Assembly (NCBI RefSeq): GCF_023656545.1
Contig: NZ_JAMOKF010000006.1
Location: 1 to 64,000 of the forward strand
From: Micromonospora phytophila
Lineage (GTDB): Bacteria; Actinomycetota; Actinomycetes; Mycobacteriales; Micromonosporaceae
Reading direction: 5' to 3'
Length of the DNA: 64,000 bases
Under the pieces are notes generated by a model that had not been told where the DNA came from, made no database searches, and saw only the letters and a list, made by a program, of their open reading frames with translations. The position numbers were made by a program, and so were the translations under genes. Numbering within the stretch: position 1 is the first letter of the stretch; every line of letters begins with the position of its first letter. Below are positions 37,113 to 46,370 of the stretch, in pieces.

Positions 37113-37800
37113 CCCGATTTGGGGCTGTTTGAAGTGGAATGCTAGCTACTGACCCCAACTCTGTGAAATCACAGCGCGCCAACCTGCCATCCCGTCTGCC
37201 GTCGGCCCGCCCTCCTGAGGAGCGGGCCGCCGCCCGGCCCGCCACGTCAAGCGGACCTTGACACAGGTTCGGACGCTGGCGGGTCGGGCGACGGTCTGCT
37301 CGGCTTGCCCGGGTCGATGGCAGACGGGATGGCCTACCGCCACCACCCACGAACCTGGCGGCTGCCGGCGATCTTCGGCCATCCTGGAGCCGGAGCGCCC
37401 CCGCCGGAGGCGCAGTGACCGTAACCCCGCGACCGCCGCCATCTCGCCGGTGCGGCCGGCGTGCGCTCCCCTACGCCGCGCGGGCTGCTGGCCGCGCGGC
37501 CCGGCCGGCTGCCGGCCACCACCCCACCGGTCATCGGCCTGTCGTTATGCGGCGGCCCTTCGGGCTCCCCGCCCCTTCGCGCCAGCCGCCGGGCATCAGG
37601 CGTGACGGCCGCAGAGCGACAGCGGCAGCGGCCGGCGCGCGCCCAGGCGGCGGCGCGTGCGGCCCGTTCAGGGCCGCCTTGATAGACGTAAAGAAAGTCC
37701 TCCCACACCCAGGTCGGCAGCTTGCCGGCATTGGCGATCGTCGCCGCCTTGACTGGTCTTCATACGCCTGCGATCGGCGGCTCGTGCGAAGATCAGGCCC
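37113..37800. other. Gap with inverted repeats
   Basis: About 690 bp, very GC-rich. It has a hairpin near 37203-37226 (GCCCGCCC...GAGGAGCGGGC) in a segment that resembles 34069-34125. On the minus strand near 37705 a frame reads TWVWEDFLYVYQGGPERAA and continues without a stop, but I do not recognise it. The GTG at 37801 follows directly. Confidence 0.35.
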
Positions 37801-38235
37801 GTGTCGAGCGGCGAGGCAGGCGGCGCCAGGAGGCTACGCCTGATCGGATACTGGAGCGGACCGGGCGAAGAGCACTGGCCCGATCCCGCCCTGTTCATAG
37901 ACAGTGGGGCAGACCCGTCGAGACTCCGATGGGTAGGCGAATACCTGCGGTCTGGGACCGTCTTTGTGGCTGCGGCGGGCACATCGCCGTGTCGGCTGTG
38001 CGGCATCGCCAACGGATCCACAGAGTTGACCGACGGCGTGCACTTCGTGTGGCCGCAGGGCCTTGCCCACTACGTCGAGGCGCACAACGTACGGCTGCCC
38101 GATGAGATCACTCAGCTGATGGTGCAGTCGCCGGCCCCTGTCGACGTAGAAGCGTTCGAGCGTGACATCTTGGAGACGGGGAACGTCGTCATCGACGACG
38201 GATGGTGGCGCTCGACATATGGCTCAGGCTCTTGA
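37801..38235 (+). CDS. Conserved hypothetical protein with CRxCG motif
   Basis: A 144-aa protein, GTG 37801. Motifs: LRLIGYWSGPGEEHWPDPAL, VGEYLRSGTVFVAAAGTSPC then RLCG, and TDGVHFVWPQGLAHYVEAHN. This pattern (GYW...WPDP, SPCRxCG, TDG-YxWPxGLAHY-xxH) recurs in actinobacterial proteins of unknown function; the Cys pair and two His may bind zinc. It stands alone, not in an operon. Confidence 0.7.
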   Translation: MSSGEAGGARRLRLIGYWSGPGEEHWPDPALFIDSGADPSRLRWVGEYLRSGTVFVAAAGTSPCRLCGIANGSTELTDGVHFVWPQGLAHYVEAHNVRLPDEITQLMVQSPAPVDVEAFERDILETGNVVIDDGWWRSTYGSGS

Positions 38236-38795
38236 GCCCGGCTGAGTCGCTGATGCCGTTAGCCGGGCACCTGGGAGACCAGGCGCAAAACCGATCACGG
38301 CCGTTGACGTATCGGCACCCGGTGCTACTCTGGCGCTCGTCGAGCACGCCAGCGCAGCCTTTCTGCCGGATCGCTGGACTCGACGTCGGAGATGCCGAGC
38401 GGCCTTCCTGCCGCTGATGCGGGCCGCGTCCCGCCGGCTCTCGATCGCACCGGCCGCTACGCCGGTTCCCCGAATCCGTTAAGTGGCTCAGCACGGCCCT
38501 TACCTGCCGTCCACGATGCCCCGGATTCGTGAGCTTCCACGGGTGGGGGCAGCCTGCGGCAACCGCCGGATGCCGACATCCCAGGCTCCCCACCCGTGCC
38601 GGCCCCACTCATCAGGTCCACGAGCGCGAAAGGACACGACCCATCGGTGGGACGTGGCACCACCACGATTCCGCCCTCCGGCGTCAGCCGCCCTCTCGGC
38701 GGTGCCAGGAGACACGACGAACACCACCAGCGGACTGGCGTCCACGGCTGGTGGTGCTTCGTCTCCCGTCCCTGCCACCCCATGAGGAGGAAGTC
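38236..38795. other. Gap before the integrative-element genes
   Basis: About 560 bp without a recognised gene. AGGAGGA (38786-38792) is the ribosome site of the rep gene. The promoter and origin of replication of the element would be expected here or within rep, but I see no clear iterons. Confidence 0.35.
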
Positions 38796-40366
38796 CTGTC
38801 CACCCTGCTCGACCTGTACCGACCCGGCCTCGCCGCCGGCCGTGACGCCCAAGCTCTGCACCGCGCCGCCACGCCGGAGTTCTCCGGCTGGCTGGAGCGT
38901 GCACCGCCCCCGCCGGCGGCTGTACCCGCCCAATCCGTCTCGCTGGCACCATCGCCGCCGTCGAGACGACCACCGGCCGCATCACCCGCCAACTGCGCAC
39001 CGACGAGCTGCCCGACCGGGCTCTCTACAAGGCGTCCGGCAACCGCCGGGAAACGCAGTGTCGCGACTTCGCCTGGGTCTACGCCGGTGACGCCTACCAG
39101 GTCGTGCGCTGCGGCCTGACCGGCGGCAAAGGCGTCCCCGCATCGGTCGGCCGACACCCAATCGTCTTCGCCACCTTCACCGCACCGTCCTTCGGCGCGG
39201 TCCACCACCGCCACGTCCCCCGCCACACCTGCGCCACCCGGCAGCGCTGCGACTGCCGCCCCGCTCCCTGCCGCGCCCGCAGCACCGCCGGCACCTGCCC
39301 GCACGGGCAGCCCGCGGCGTGCTTCGCCCGCCACGACGCCGACGATCCACGCCTCGGGCAGCCCTTGTGCCTGGACTGCTACAACCACGACCACCAGGTC
39401 GTCTGGAACTACTTCTCAGGCGAGCTGTGGCGGCGTACCAAGCAGGCGATCGAACGCCACCTCGCCGCCCTCTGCCCCCAACGCGGCATCCCCCTCGTCC
39501 GGGTCGCCACCGCCTCGGGCAAGGTCCGCTGGGTGCCGCCGGTCCGGGTGTCGCACGGCAAGGTCGCCGAGATGCAACGCCGGGCAGCCGTGCATTTCCA
39601 CGCCCTGCTGCGCCTCGACGGCATCGACTCCGACGACCCGGACGCCCTCGTGCCACCACCGGCCGGCATCACCGTCGACGACCTGGACGCCGCCGTCCAC
39701 GCTGCCGCCCGCCAGATCACCGTCACCACACCGCCGCACCCTGACCAGCCGCAGGGCTGGCTGGTCGCCTGGGGCGAGCAGGTTGACGTGCGCCGCATCA
39801 ACAGCGCTGGCGGTGAGCTGACCGATAGCAAGGTGGCCGCCTACCTGGCCAAGTACGCCACCAAGGCCACCGAGGTCACCGGCCACTCCTTCACCCGGCT
39901 CACCCCCGCCACCATCGACAACTACGCCGACCCCGGAGGCGACCACACCGCCCGCCTCATCGACGCCTGCTGGCAACTTGGACGTCCCACGGACACCGAT
40001 ACCGCCAGCGGCGCCGCAACGGTCAACCGCCGTCAAGCCGGCCTTGACACCGAATCCAACGCCTACGCAGGGCTGCGTCGTTGGGCGCACATGCTCGGCT
40101 TCGGCGGCCACTTCCTCACCAAAGCACGCCGCTACTCGGTCACCTTCGGCCTGCTCCGCGACACCCGCGCCACCTACCGCCGCACTGAGGACGACGACAC
40201 CGCAGACGTCATCACCCTCTGCGCCCTCAGCTACGCCGGGTCCGGGTGGCTCAGCGACGGTGACGCCCTGCTCGCCAACACCGCCGCGAGACAGCGACGG
40301 GAGAGCAGACGCATCGGCCGGGAAGAACTCGCCCACGAAGCCTGGCTCACGGGAGCCGCCGCATGA
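38796..40366 (+). pseudogene. RepSA-like replication initiator of a pSAM2-type element, frameshifted
   Basis: The N-terminal frame reads LSTLLDLYRPGLAAGRDAQ and ATPEFSGWLER; near 38900-38918 it shifts, and the rest is in the next frame: GGCTRPIRLAGTI, VYAGDAYQVVRCGLTGGKGV, FATFTAPSFGAVHHRHVPR, CLDCYNHDHQVVWNYFSGEL. The HUH motif is VHFHALLRLDG, and the Tyr/Lys motif is VAAYLAKYATKATE. Such proteins start rolling-circle replication of actinomycete integrative conjugative elements. The best-placed start relative to AGGAGG is a CTG at 38796. The gene overlaps xis by four bases (ATGA). It is inactive if the frameshift is real. Confidence 0.8.
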
Positions 40367-40559
40367 GCCATGACCTCGCCCCGCGCTGGTACTCGCCCGC
40401 CGAGGTCGCCGTCCTGCTCGGCTTCGGCATCTCCAAGGTCAAGATGAAGATCGCCACCGGCGAGCTGCGCTCCATCAAGGATGGCAAGTACCGCCGCATC
40501 CTCCCGAATGGGTCGACGACTACATCCGCGAACAGGTCGAACGTCAGGAGGCTGCCTGA
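40363..40559 (+). pseudogene. Excisionase (Xis, AlpA/MerR-like HTH), frameshifted
   Basis: MSHDLAPRWYSPAEVAVLLG and SKVKMKIATGELRSIKDGKY form a winged HTH typical of excisionases. After RILP the frame shifts near 40500, and EWVDDYIREQVERQEAA ends at the stop in the next frame. The stop at 40557-40559 overlaps the integrase ATG. In pSAM2-type elements Xis directs excision together with Int. Confidence 0.75.
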
Positions 40560-41810
40560 TGCCTGCACGTGCCCGAGCCAACGGCGAAGGCTCGATCTTC
40601 CCTACCGTGGGTGGTGATGCCGCCGTCGACCGGGATCACGCAACGGCTTCGCCGCCTACGTCTGGGTCACCAAGCCCGACGGCAAGCGCACCCGCAAATA
40701 CGTCTACGGCAAGACCCGGGAGGCCGTCCACGACAAGTGGATCAAGTTGCACCAGCAGGCCAAGGCCGGGCCGGTGGCGACCAGCGTCCCGACCGTCGGC
40801 AGCTTCCTCACCTACTGGCTGTCGGAGATCATCGAGCCGAACCGGGCACCGTTGACCTACGCGACCTACGAGACGTTCGTCCGCCGCTACATCGCCCCTG
40901 GCCTCGGGGCCAAGCGGCTCGACCGGCTCCAGTCACGCGACGTGCAGACCTGGATCAACCAGGTGGCCCGCACCTGCCAGTGCTGCTCACAAGGCAAGGA
41001 CGCCGCCCGCGCCAAGCAGAAGCGGCGCTGCTGCGCCGCCGGTCGCTGCTGCCAGGCCGTCCCGTCGACGCGCACGGTCAGCGACATCCGGGCGGCGCTG
41101 CGGGCCGCCCTCACCCACGCCCAGGCCGAAGACCTCATCACCAAGAACCCGGCCGTGCCGGTCACCCTCGCCACCGTCCGCCGGCGGCGGGGCAAGTCCT
41201 GGTCCAGCGACGAGGCCCGCAAGTTCCTGGAGTCCGCCCGCCACGACGAGGACCCGCTCTACGCCGCCTACGCCCTGGTCCTCGTCGTCGGCCTCCGCAA
41301 GGGCGAGGCGTTGGGACTCACCTGGAAGGACGTCGACCTCGACGCGGGAGAGCTGACTGTCGGCCGTCAACTGCAACGGGTCCGGGGAAGACTGCTCCAC
41401 CGCGACACCAAGACCCAGGCATCCGACGCCACACTCCCCCTCCCCGAAATCCGCCTGACCGCGCTCAAGCTGAGAAGCAAACAACGCGACGAGGCACGAG
41501 AAACCGCCGGAAAGGCGTGGCAGGAATCCGACCTTGTATTCACCACCCGCGATGGCACACCCATCGAGCCACGCAATTTCCAACGGAGTTGGCAGACCCG
41601 GTGCGACAAGGCGGGCACACGGCCGATCACGGTTCACGACGCAAGGCGTACCTGCGCCTCGCTGCTGGCCGACCTCGACGTCCACCCACGAGTCGCCCCA
41701 TGCAGGTGCTCCGGCACGCCCGCTTTTCCGTGACGATGGACATCTACACCCAGGTCTACTCGAAGGCGACCCGGGACGCGCTCAAGCGCCTCGGCGATTC
41801 CCTCGGCTGA
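40559..41810 (+). pseudogene. Tyrosine site-specific integrase, twice frameshifted
   Basis: The N-terminus (MPARARANGEGSIF) is followed by a frame change before GFAAYVWVTKPDGKR; near 41695 a second change separates HDARRTCASLLADLDVHPR from MQVLRHARFSVTMDIYTQVY. The catalytic elements are all present: Arg in GLRKGEALGL, H-x-x-R in HDARR, and Tyr in MDIYTQVY. A Cys-rich arm (TCQCCSQGK...RRCCAAGRCC) is typical of AICE integrases. The gene lies beside the tRNA-Val att site, as expected. It is inactive unless the indels are sequencing errors. Confidence 0.82.
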
Positions 41811-41843
41811 GCCGTTGCTGCTTGGCTGCTGTACGAGCAGCAA

Positions 41844-41876
41844 AAAGGCCACCCCCAATGAATGGGAATGGCCTTT
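41844..41876 (+). terminator. Terminator of the integrase gene
   Basis: AAAGGCCA (41844-41851) and TGGCCTTT (41869-41876) form a perfect 8-bp stem ending in TTT, 34 bases after the integrase stop. There is an A-run before and a T-run after, so it may work in both directions. Confidence 0.6.
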
Positions 41877-41884
41877 GACCTGCG

Positions 41885-41926
41885 TGGGCGATACTGGGAT
41901 CGAACCAGTGACCTCTTCGGTGTGAA
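41885..41926 (-). other. tRNA-Val(CAC) 3' half, attachment site of the integrative element
   Basis: On the minus strand it reads from the anticodon loop (TTCACAC, anticodon CAC) through CGAAG, variable loop AGGTC, T-arm ACTGG-TTCGATC-CCAGT, and acceptor ATCGCCC with discriminator A. The 5' half is replaced by element DNA (CTGT...). This is the usual product of integration by a tyrosine recombinase with crossover in the anticodon loop. The T stem is perfect. The intact tRNA would lie at the other element end, not in this window. Confidence 0.8.
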
Positions 41927-42062
41927 ACAGGACGCCGCACGGACTCTGACCTGCGAAAACGAGAAGCCGCAGGAAGGGGTGGGTGCAGTTGTGCGCCGTT
42001 GCTTGCCGTTCGGTGCAGTTGAAGGCCGTTCGGTGCACCCTGTTGCTCCCAACCTGCTCCCC
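41919..42062. repeat. Att-associated repeat, copy A, with 10-bp repeats
   Basis: It begins TCGGTGTGAAACAGGACGCC beside the tRNA fragment. ACCTGCG (41949-41955) and an imperfect partner follow, then GC(A/C)GTT at exactly 41985, 41995, 42005, 42015 and 42025, and GCACCC at 42035, then TGCTCCCAACCTGCTCCCCC. Copies B and C share this order. Possible arm-type sites for Int or Xis. Confidence 0.75.
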
Positions 42063-42426
42063 CGATCCCGGGCTCGTGATCCGACTGCTGCCGGCAGGCT
42101 TACATGAAGGGTCCAGCAGGTTGTTCGGCAACGGCTCGTGGCTGCTGGCCCAGCGGCCTTGGCTGGCGGCGGCGTCCGGCCAGCGACCGCTAGCCTCAAG
42201 CGCTCCCGACCTGCTCCCACTGCCTTACGTTCACCGACCACACTCACGGGATGGCGCGCCTTATCAGCGGCAGATCAATGCACCCGTGCAGCGCTCGTCG
42301 ACACAGCGGGGCTGGCGACTTGATGCAGCAGGCTAATATGGTCGCCGGACGTTGGGAGCGTCCACTGCGGTAGACACATGCTCGGGGTGCGGAGGCATAC
42401 GTAACTCGACGAAAGGTGCGTATGCC

Positions 42427-42540
42427 GTGGACCTACGTGGGATCTTGCTGTGGGTTGTCCTAAGCGCCGCCGCTGGCGTGGTAGGCAACTTCGCGTATTA
42501 CCTCCTCAACCGGGCTTCGAGCCGCCGGCGGAGAAAGTAG
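42427..42540 (+). CDS. Small single-pass membrane peptide
   Basis: A 37-aa peptide with GTG start 42427: VDLRGILLWVVLSAAAGVVG then NFAYYLLNRASSRRRRK. One helix followed by a strongly basic tail (orientation N-out or tail-in is likely). AAAGG lies upstream. It could be a toxin, an anchor, or a spurious frame; its place beside the att site favours element cargo. Confidence 0.4.
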   Translation: MDLRGILLWVVLSAAAGVVGNFAYYLLNRASSRRRRK

Positions 42541-42827
42541 CCAGCGCTGCATAGCGCGCGCCTCTTGGCTGCAGCGTGCGATGGTAACTAGGTCTGCCCA
42601 ATCGTCGCCGCCTTGGCCGGCAGGCGCGCTACGCGGCACGAGAGTGCAGGTTCGCGTGTGATCTGCCCGATGACTCTGCAGACGCATCGGGGCTGTGGTC
42701 GGCGAATAACCAGGTCGCGACGCCATCCGTGCTTTCCAAGGCAAGATCAAAGACTGTTGCGCAATAGGCATCAACACCGCACGGACAGCCTCACCGGCGG
42801 GCGCTGACCGAGGCAACACCCAGGTTA

Positions 42828-43415
42828 TCAACGGAATTGATTAGGATCGAACGCCTGGAGTCCTTCGACGAGGTTTTGACGAACGAGCTCGAAGTCGCAT
42901 GCCAGTTCTTCAAGTTCACTTACATGCCGGTGCTCGACATCGCGTTTGAATTTCCTACGGATGCTGCGCTCGACGTGATACTCGCCTTCGTTTACCTTTC
43001 CACCGTTTGATGCTGCAATTTCGCAGGTGCCGCCCAGTGACGCGGGGCAGACCCTCCAGCTTGCGTGAACTACAGCATTGCGCCGCTTCCACACCCCATT
43101 GGCTTCTGAAAGCGCTACGCCAATCTCGGGGAGCGCCTCGTCATTGCAGCGCCTGGTAGCGTAACTGGGTTCCTTCTGGAGTCCGACGGCCATGCTGTGC
43201 AACCAGTCCCAACTCTGCCCCATGAGGAGAACATCAACGTCGTTGCCGAGTCCACCCAAGATCGCGACACACTCGCGAAGAACCTCCTCAAGGTACGCAC
43301 CCTCCCGCACCACCTTGCCGATGAAGTCGTCGAGCTCATTCGGAAAGGCCAACTTCATCGACAACGAAAGGATTTCGGGCTTATTCTTCGCCGATCCGTC
43401 ACTCATGGAAGCCAT
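42828..43415 (-). CDS. HEPN-like protein 1
   Basis: A 195-aa helical protein, ATG 43415 (or 43406). The motif KRRNAVVHASW contains R112-N-A-V-V-H117, the Rx4H motif of HEPN ribonucleases. Before it, a long helix pair (ELDDFIGKVVREGAYLEEVL; SEANGVWKRRN) fits the fold; after it lies a charged tail. Base composition is lower in GC than the flanks. HEPN proteins are often RNases in toxin-antitoxin and anti-phage systems. No obvious antitoxin (MNT) gene is adjacent. Function inferred. Confidence 0.6.
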   Translation of the reverse strand: MASMSDGSAKNKPEILSLSMKLAFPNELDDFIGKVVREGAYLEEVLRECVAILGGLGNDVDVLLMGQSWDWLHSMAVGLQKEPSYATRRCNDEALPEIGVALSEANGVWKRRNAVVHASWRVCPASLGGTCEIAASNGGKVNEGEYHVERSIRRKFKRDVEHRHVSELEELACDFELVRQNLVEGLQAFDPNQFR

Positions 43416-43774
43416 CGTGCTCGACTCGTCGTCTCATTTCAATAGGCATCCGCGACTTACTTCGGGGCCGTCGCTGGGCCGGAGAAGTTCGACGCCCTGG
43501 TCAAGCCATTGGGTTCGCCCACCAGGGGTGCGGCCGGGAAGGACATGCCGCGGTCCCGGGCGTCGGTCAGCCAGACGAACTTGGTGACCACGGGCGTCGG
43601 CAGGGTGGAACTATCGGTACTGCGGGCAGGGCTCGATCTACTGAGCCACCGGTGGGTGGCTCCAAAGTAGGCGAGATTGCTTCGGGGCCACAAAGCGCGC
43701 CGTACCCACGGGCTTCCAGGGCGTCATGGCCGTAGCTCGTCGCCCCGCACTGGTAGTCGCAATGCGTCGTTACG
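43416..43774. other. Gap between HEPN genes with a possible remnant
   Basis: On the minus strand near 43600 a frame reads TPVVTKFVWLTDARDRGMSF and ends SGPATAPK; it resembles the end of a secreted or transposon protein but I do not recognise it. No other gene is seen. Confidence 0.3.
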
Positions 43775-44443
43775 TCAATCAACCAATGCCTCTAGCGCGA
43801 TGGCGATTTTACCGACCGTGAACAGTGTGTCGTCCATGGACTCCGGTGTGAGTATTCGTTCTGCGGTCGGTTGATCCCAGTAGGATCCCGTGAGCGTGTG
43901 GGCGAAAGAGTTCCGTCGCTCCCGCACCCTTGAGACCATTTCGATGATGCGTTCCGTCTCATTTGACGAGACGTTCCGTCGCTTCAGGAATTCCTTCAGC
44001 GTTTGATCGAGCCCACTCCGCGTATCAGCACTGTCCGACAATTCCTTGAGCAAGAGTTCCAGCGCGGCGACAGCAGCCAATATGGCGGCGCCAATCGCAA
44101 TCTTCTCTGCATCTTCAACTACGCCGACTGATTCCTCAAGGACGCCGTCGGACTCAGCTTCCCACCCAGGAAAGCGATGGGATCCATCTCGCCGTTGTTG
44201 CTGAAGCCTGGCCATCAGTCGCGAGGTGGCAATCCTGGCCGAGCGAGCAACGAGTATTGTGGCGCTCAATCGGCCCTTAAACAGGAGGAACTCGACTCGA
44301 CCAAAATCGTGAAAATTTAGGTAAAGATCCGCCAGCGACTCCGGGTCATTGTCGGCATTGGCCCAATACACCTGGACATGCTCTAGCTGGTCTAGGGGGC
44401 GCGAAAGATCGGGATCCCCTTTTTCGTCGGCGTGAAAGTACAT
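43775..44443 (-). CDS. HEPN-like protein 2
   Basis: A 222-aa protein, ATG 44443. The N-terminal half (about 1-90) has a mixed alpha/beta sequence (HVQVYWANADNDPESLADLY; EFLLFKGRLSATILVARSAR). The C-terminal half (about 105-222) is helical, with AEKIAIGAAILAAVAALELL and the motif VRERRNSFAHTLTGSYW, in which R177-N-S-F-A-H182 is an Rx4H HEPN motif. Like its neighbour it has lower GC and the same orientation. A role in RNA cleavage or defence is inferred from motif and context only. Confidence 0.6.
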   Translation of the reverse strand: MYFHADEKGDPDLSRPLDQLEHVQVYWANADNDPESLADLYLNFHDFGRVEFLLFKGRLSATILVARSARIATSRLMARLQQQRRDGSHRFPGWEAESDGVLEESVGVVEDAEKIAIGAAILAAVAALELLLKELSDSADTRSGLDQTLKEFLKRRNVSSNETERIIEMVSRVRERRNSFAHTLTGSYWDQPTAERILTPESMDDTLFTVGKIAIALEALVD

Positions 44444-44848
44444 TTGGTCAGCTTTTCAGGGCGATCCGCCATGGTCAAGGTACGATACGGCCAGCGCCCT
44501 CGGGCAACGAGAGACGCCCGGCGAGAGGCGCCGAGGTAGACGGCGCGGTCCTTGCGGTAGCCGGTCGCACCTCACTGCAAGCTGAACACACCGCGCCACA
44601 TTAGGGCTACCGTGCGGCCGGCACTTGTTGTCCTGGCCCATCCTGCGATGGCCGTGCCCAGGGTGCGCTCCGACTCACTCACATCGGCTACTTAGAGACT
44701 TGGTCCAGGATCGATGTCCGGCCAAACTCGGTCCATGAGCGTGCGCCTGATCTTGCGGCCAGCGCGCTCCGGATCGCGGCTACTTGTTTCATTGACCTAT
44801 GACTGTGGCCCCGGCCAGGCTTCGGTTGAGGCGCCCGAGCAGTGAGCC
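44444..44848. other. Gap, no recognised gene
   Basis: About 400 bp without a recognised gene; it should contain the promoter of the leftward HEPN genes. Confidence 0.35.
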
Positions 44849-45067
44849 TCACTGGTGATCGGGAATCGGACCGCGCCGAGGTACACACAGCACCGTCAAC
44901 GTGCATCCGGCGGGCACATCGAGCAGGCCAGCAGGCAGCACCCCGCCGCCTGTCATCCGCAGGATGCTGTGCTCCTGCCCGCCCCATTGCAGCGCAAGCC
45001 CGATCACCGGTCCATAATCGGACCCGCTCAGCGGCGGCTCGTGCTGCCACGGCGTCGCGGTCACCAT
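44849..45067 (-). CDS. Small hypothetical protein
   Basis: A 72-aa protein from ATG 45067 with GC-rich third positions: VTATPWQHEPPLSGSDYGPV, IGLALQWGGQEHSILRMTGG, GVLPAGLLDVPAGCTLTVL. I do not recognise a family; the pattern suggests a small beta-rich domain. It diverges from the broken gene at 45073. Confidence 0.4.
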   Translation of the reverse strand: MVTATPWQHEPPLSGSDYGPVIGLALQWGGQEHSILRMTGGGVLPAGLLDVPAGCTLTVLCVPRRGPIPDHQ

Positions 45068-45072
45068 AGTCG

Positions 45073-45380
45073 GCGGGCCGCCGACCAAGCCCTCGAACGG
45101 TCGAACACGTTCTTCGCCGCCGGCCGCGTCTTGGACACCCTACGGCTGTTGCACGGTGCCCTGGCGCGCCTGATCCGCGACGATTCCGGGGTCCGGCTGG
45201 TCCACGCCACCCTCGCCACCGCCGAGGCGTACCAGCGGCTGCACCTGTACGCGGCGCCAACTCACCCTCCGGCAGCCGATCGACCTCGCAGCGGTCCGCC
45301 ACCTGCTGACCGTCCGCTACCGGTGGAACGCCGACGATGTCGCTCACGACGATCCCTTCCTGCCACCGGGACGCGACTGA
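45073..45380 (+). pseudogene. Hypothetical gene, frameshifted
   Basis: One frame reads ALERSNTFFAAGRVLDTLRL, ALARLIRDDSGVRLVHATLA and AEAYQRLHLYA; one base later the frame RQLTLRQPIDLAAVRHLLTV and RYRWNADDVAHDDPFLPP runs to the stop at 45378-45380. The shift is near 45255. I do not recognise the family; the protein would be helical and cytoplasmic. Confidence 0.45.
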
Positions 45381-45548
45381 CCCAGCGACCGCACCGGCTT
45401 GCGGTGTCCCCGCCGGCCAGTACGGTCAACCCGACTCGGCGATCGGCTGGGCGCAGATCCTCGAGACGGGGCTGCCGCGTAGCGGGCCACGACGTCATTT
45501 TCGGAATGCCCTGCCCTAGGCTAGTACGGCTACTCGGGGAGGGCAGTG

Positions 45549-46370
45549 ATGGTCGAGGGGCACGTCGTAATGATCCATGGGCTCTGGTCATCGCCGACGA
45601 CCTGGGATCGGCTCGAGCAGGTTCTGAGGGCGGACGCCGACCTGTCAGGGATCCAGTGGGCCCGGTACGGGTACCCGTCGCCCAAACTCGGCATCCCGTT
45701 TCTTCCCCGCCGGATCCCCGACTACGACGACATCGCCCAGGCCCTGGATTCCTTCGTGCAGGCCCGCGTGCCGGACGATGGACCCTGGGCCGTGGTGACC
45801 CACAGCCAGGGCGGCTTGATCCTCCAACGCTATCTCGCCTGGAAGGTGAACGACGGGCGCGGGCGTGACCTTGCCCGGATCCGCTCGATCGTGATGCTCG
45901 CGTGCCCGCACGAAGGCAGTGATTACCTGCGCCTTTTCCGGAATGTGGCAGGGTTCGGCTTTCGTCCGCAGACCGAGTCGCTGCAGCAGTTCCGCACCGA
46001 CGTCGCCGCCTCGAAACGTACGGTACTGAACCAGATCACCAACGCGACTGCGGTCAGTGACCGGACCTGCCCCATCCCGGTCCATGTCTACGCGGGCGAC
46101 AGCGACAACGTCGTGCGCCGGGTCTCGGCCCAGGCCACCTTCCCCGATGCGGGGGTGCTGCCCGGGGACCACTTTTCGATCCTCGACCCGGCCTGGCCGG
46201 GGAATGTCACGGCGGAGACCATCCGGCGACATCTGGTCACCGACTTCTCCGCACCGGCGCCATCGGCACCCGTACCCCCACCCGTAGAACAGAGCACCAT
46301 CACCATTGCGGATAGCTCCGGGTTTCAGATCGGCAACAGCAACACCCAGATCAACCGGATCGACCGGTGA
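45549..46370 (+). CDS. Alpha/beta hydrolase effector with C-terminal amyloid-signalling motif
   Basis: A 273-aa protein; ATG 45549 has GGGAGG five bases before it. The fold begins VVMIHGLWSSPTTWDRLEQV (oxyanion HG) and has the nucleophile elbow VVTHSQGGL (Ser86), acid in AGDSDNVV (Asp184 or Asp186) and LPGDHFSIL (His208), so the triad is complete as in lipases and esterases. After a Pro/Ala linker (PAPSAPVPPPVEQ) the last 20 residues contain SSGFQIGNSNTQIN, a short Q/N/G-rich motif of the RHIM/PP-like amyloid class. The next gene starts with nearly the same motif. By analogy, the motif pair would bring receptor and effector together, and the hydrolase would then attack lipids. Substrate and activity are unproved. 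Confidence 0.82.
   Translation: MVEGHVVMIHGLWSSPTTWDRLEQVLRADADLSGIQWARYGYPSPKLGIPFLPRRIPDYDDIAQALDSFVQARVPDDGPWAVVTHSQGGLILQRYLAWKVNDGRGRDLARIRSIVMLACPHEGSDYLRLFRNVAGFGFRPQTESLQQFRTDVAASKRTVLNQITNATAVSDRTCPIPVHVYAGDSDNVVRRVSAQATFPDAGVLPGDHFSILDPAWPGNVTAETIRRHLVTDFSAPAPSAPVPPPVEQSTITIADSSGFQIGNSNTQINRIDR

Noticed and set aside
41985-42040. 10-bp repeats as a CRISPR array
   Set aside because: Period is 10 bp with no spacers of 30 bp; no cas genes in the window.
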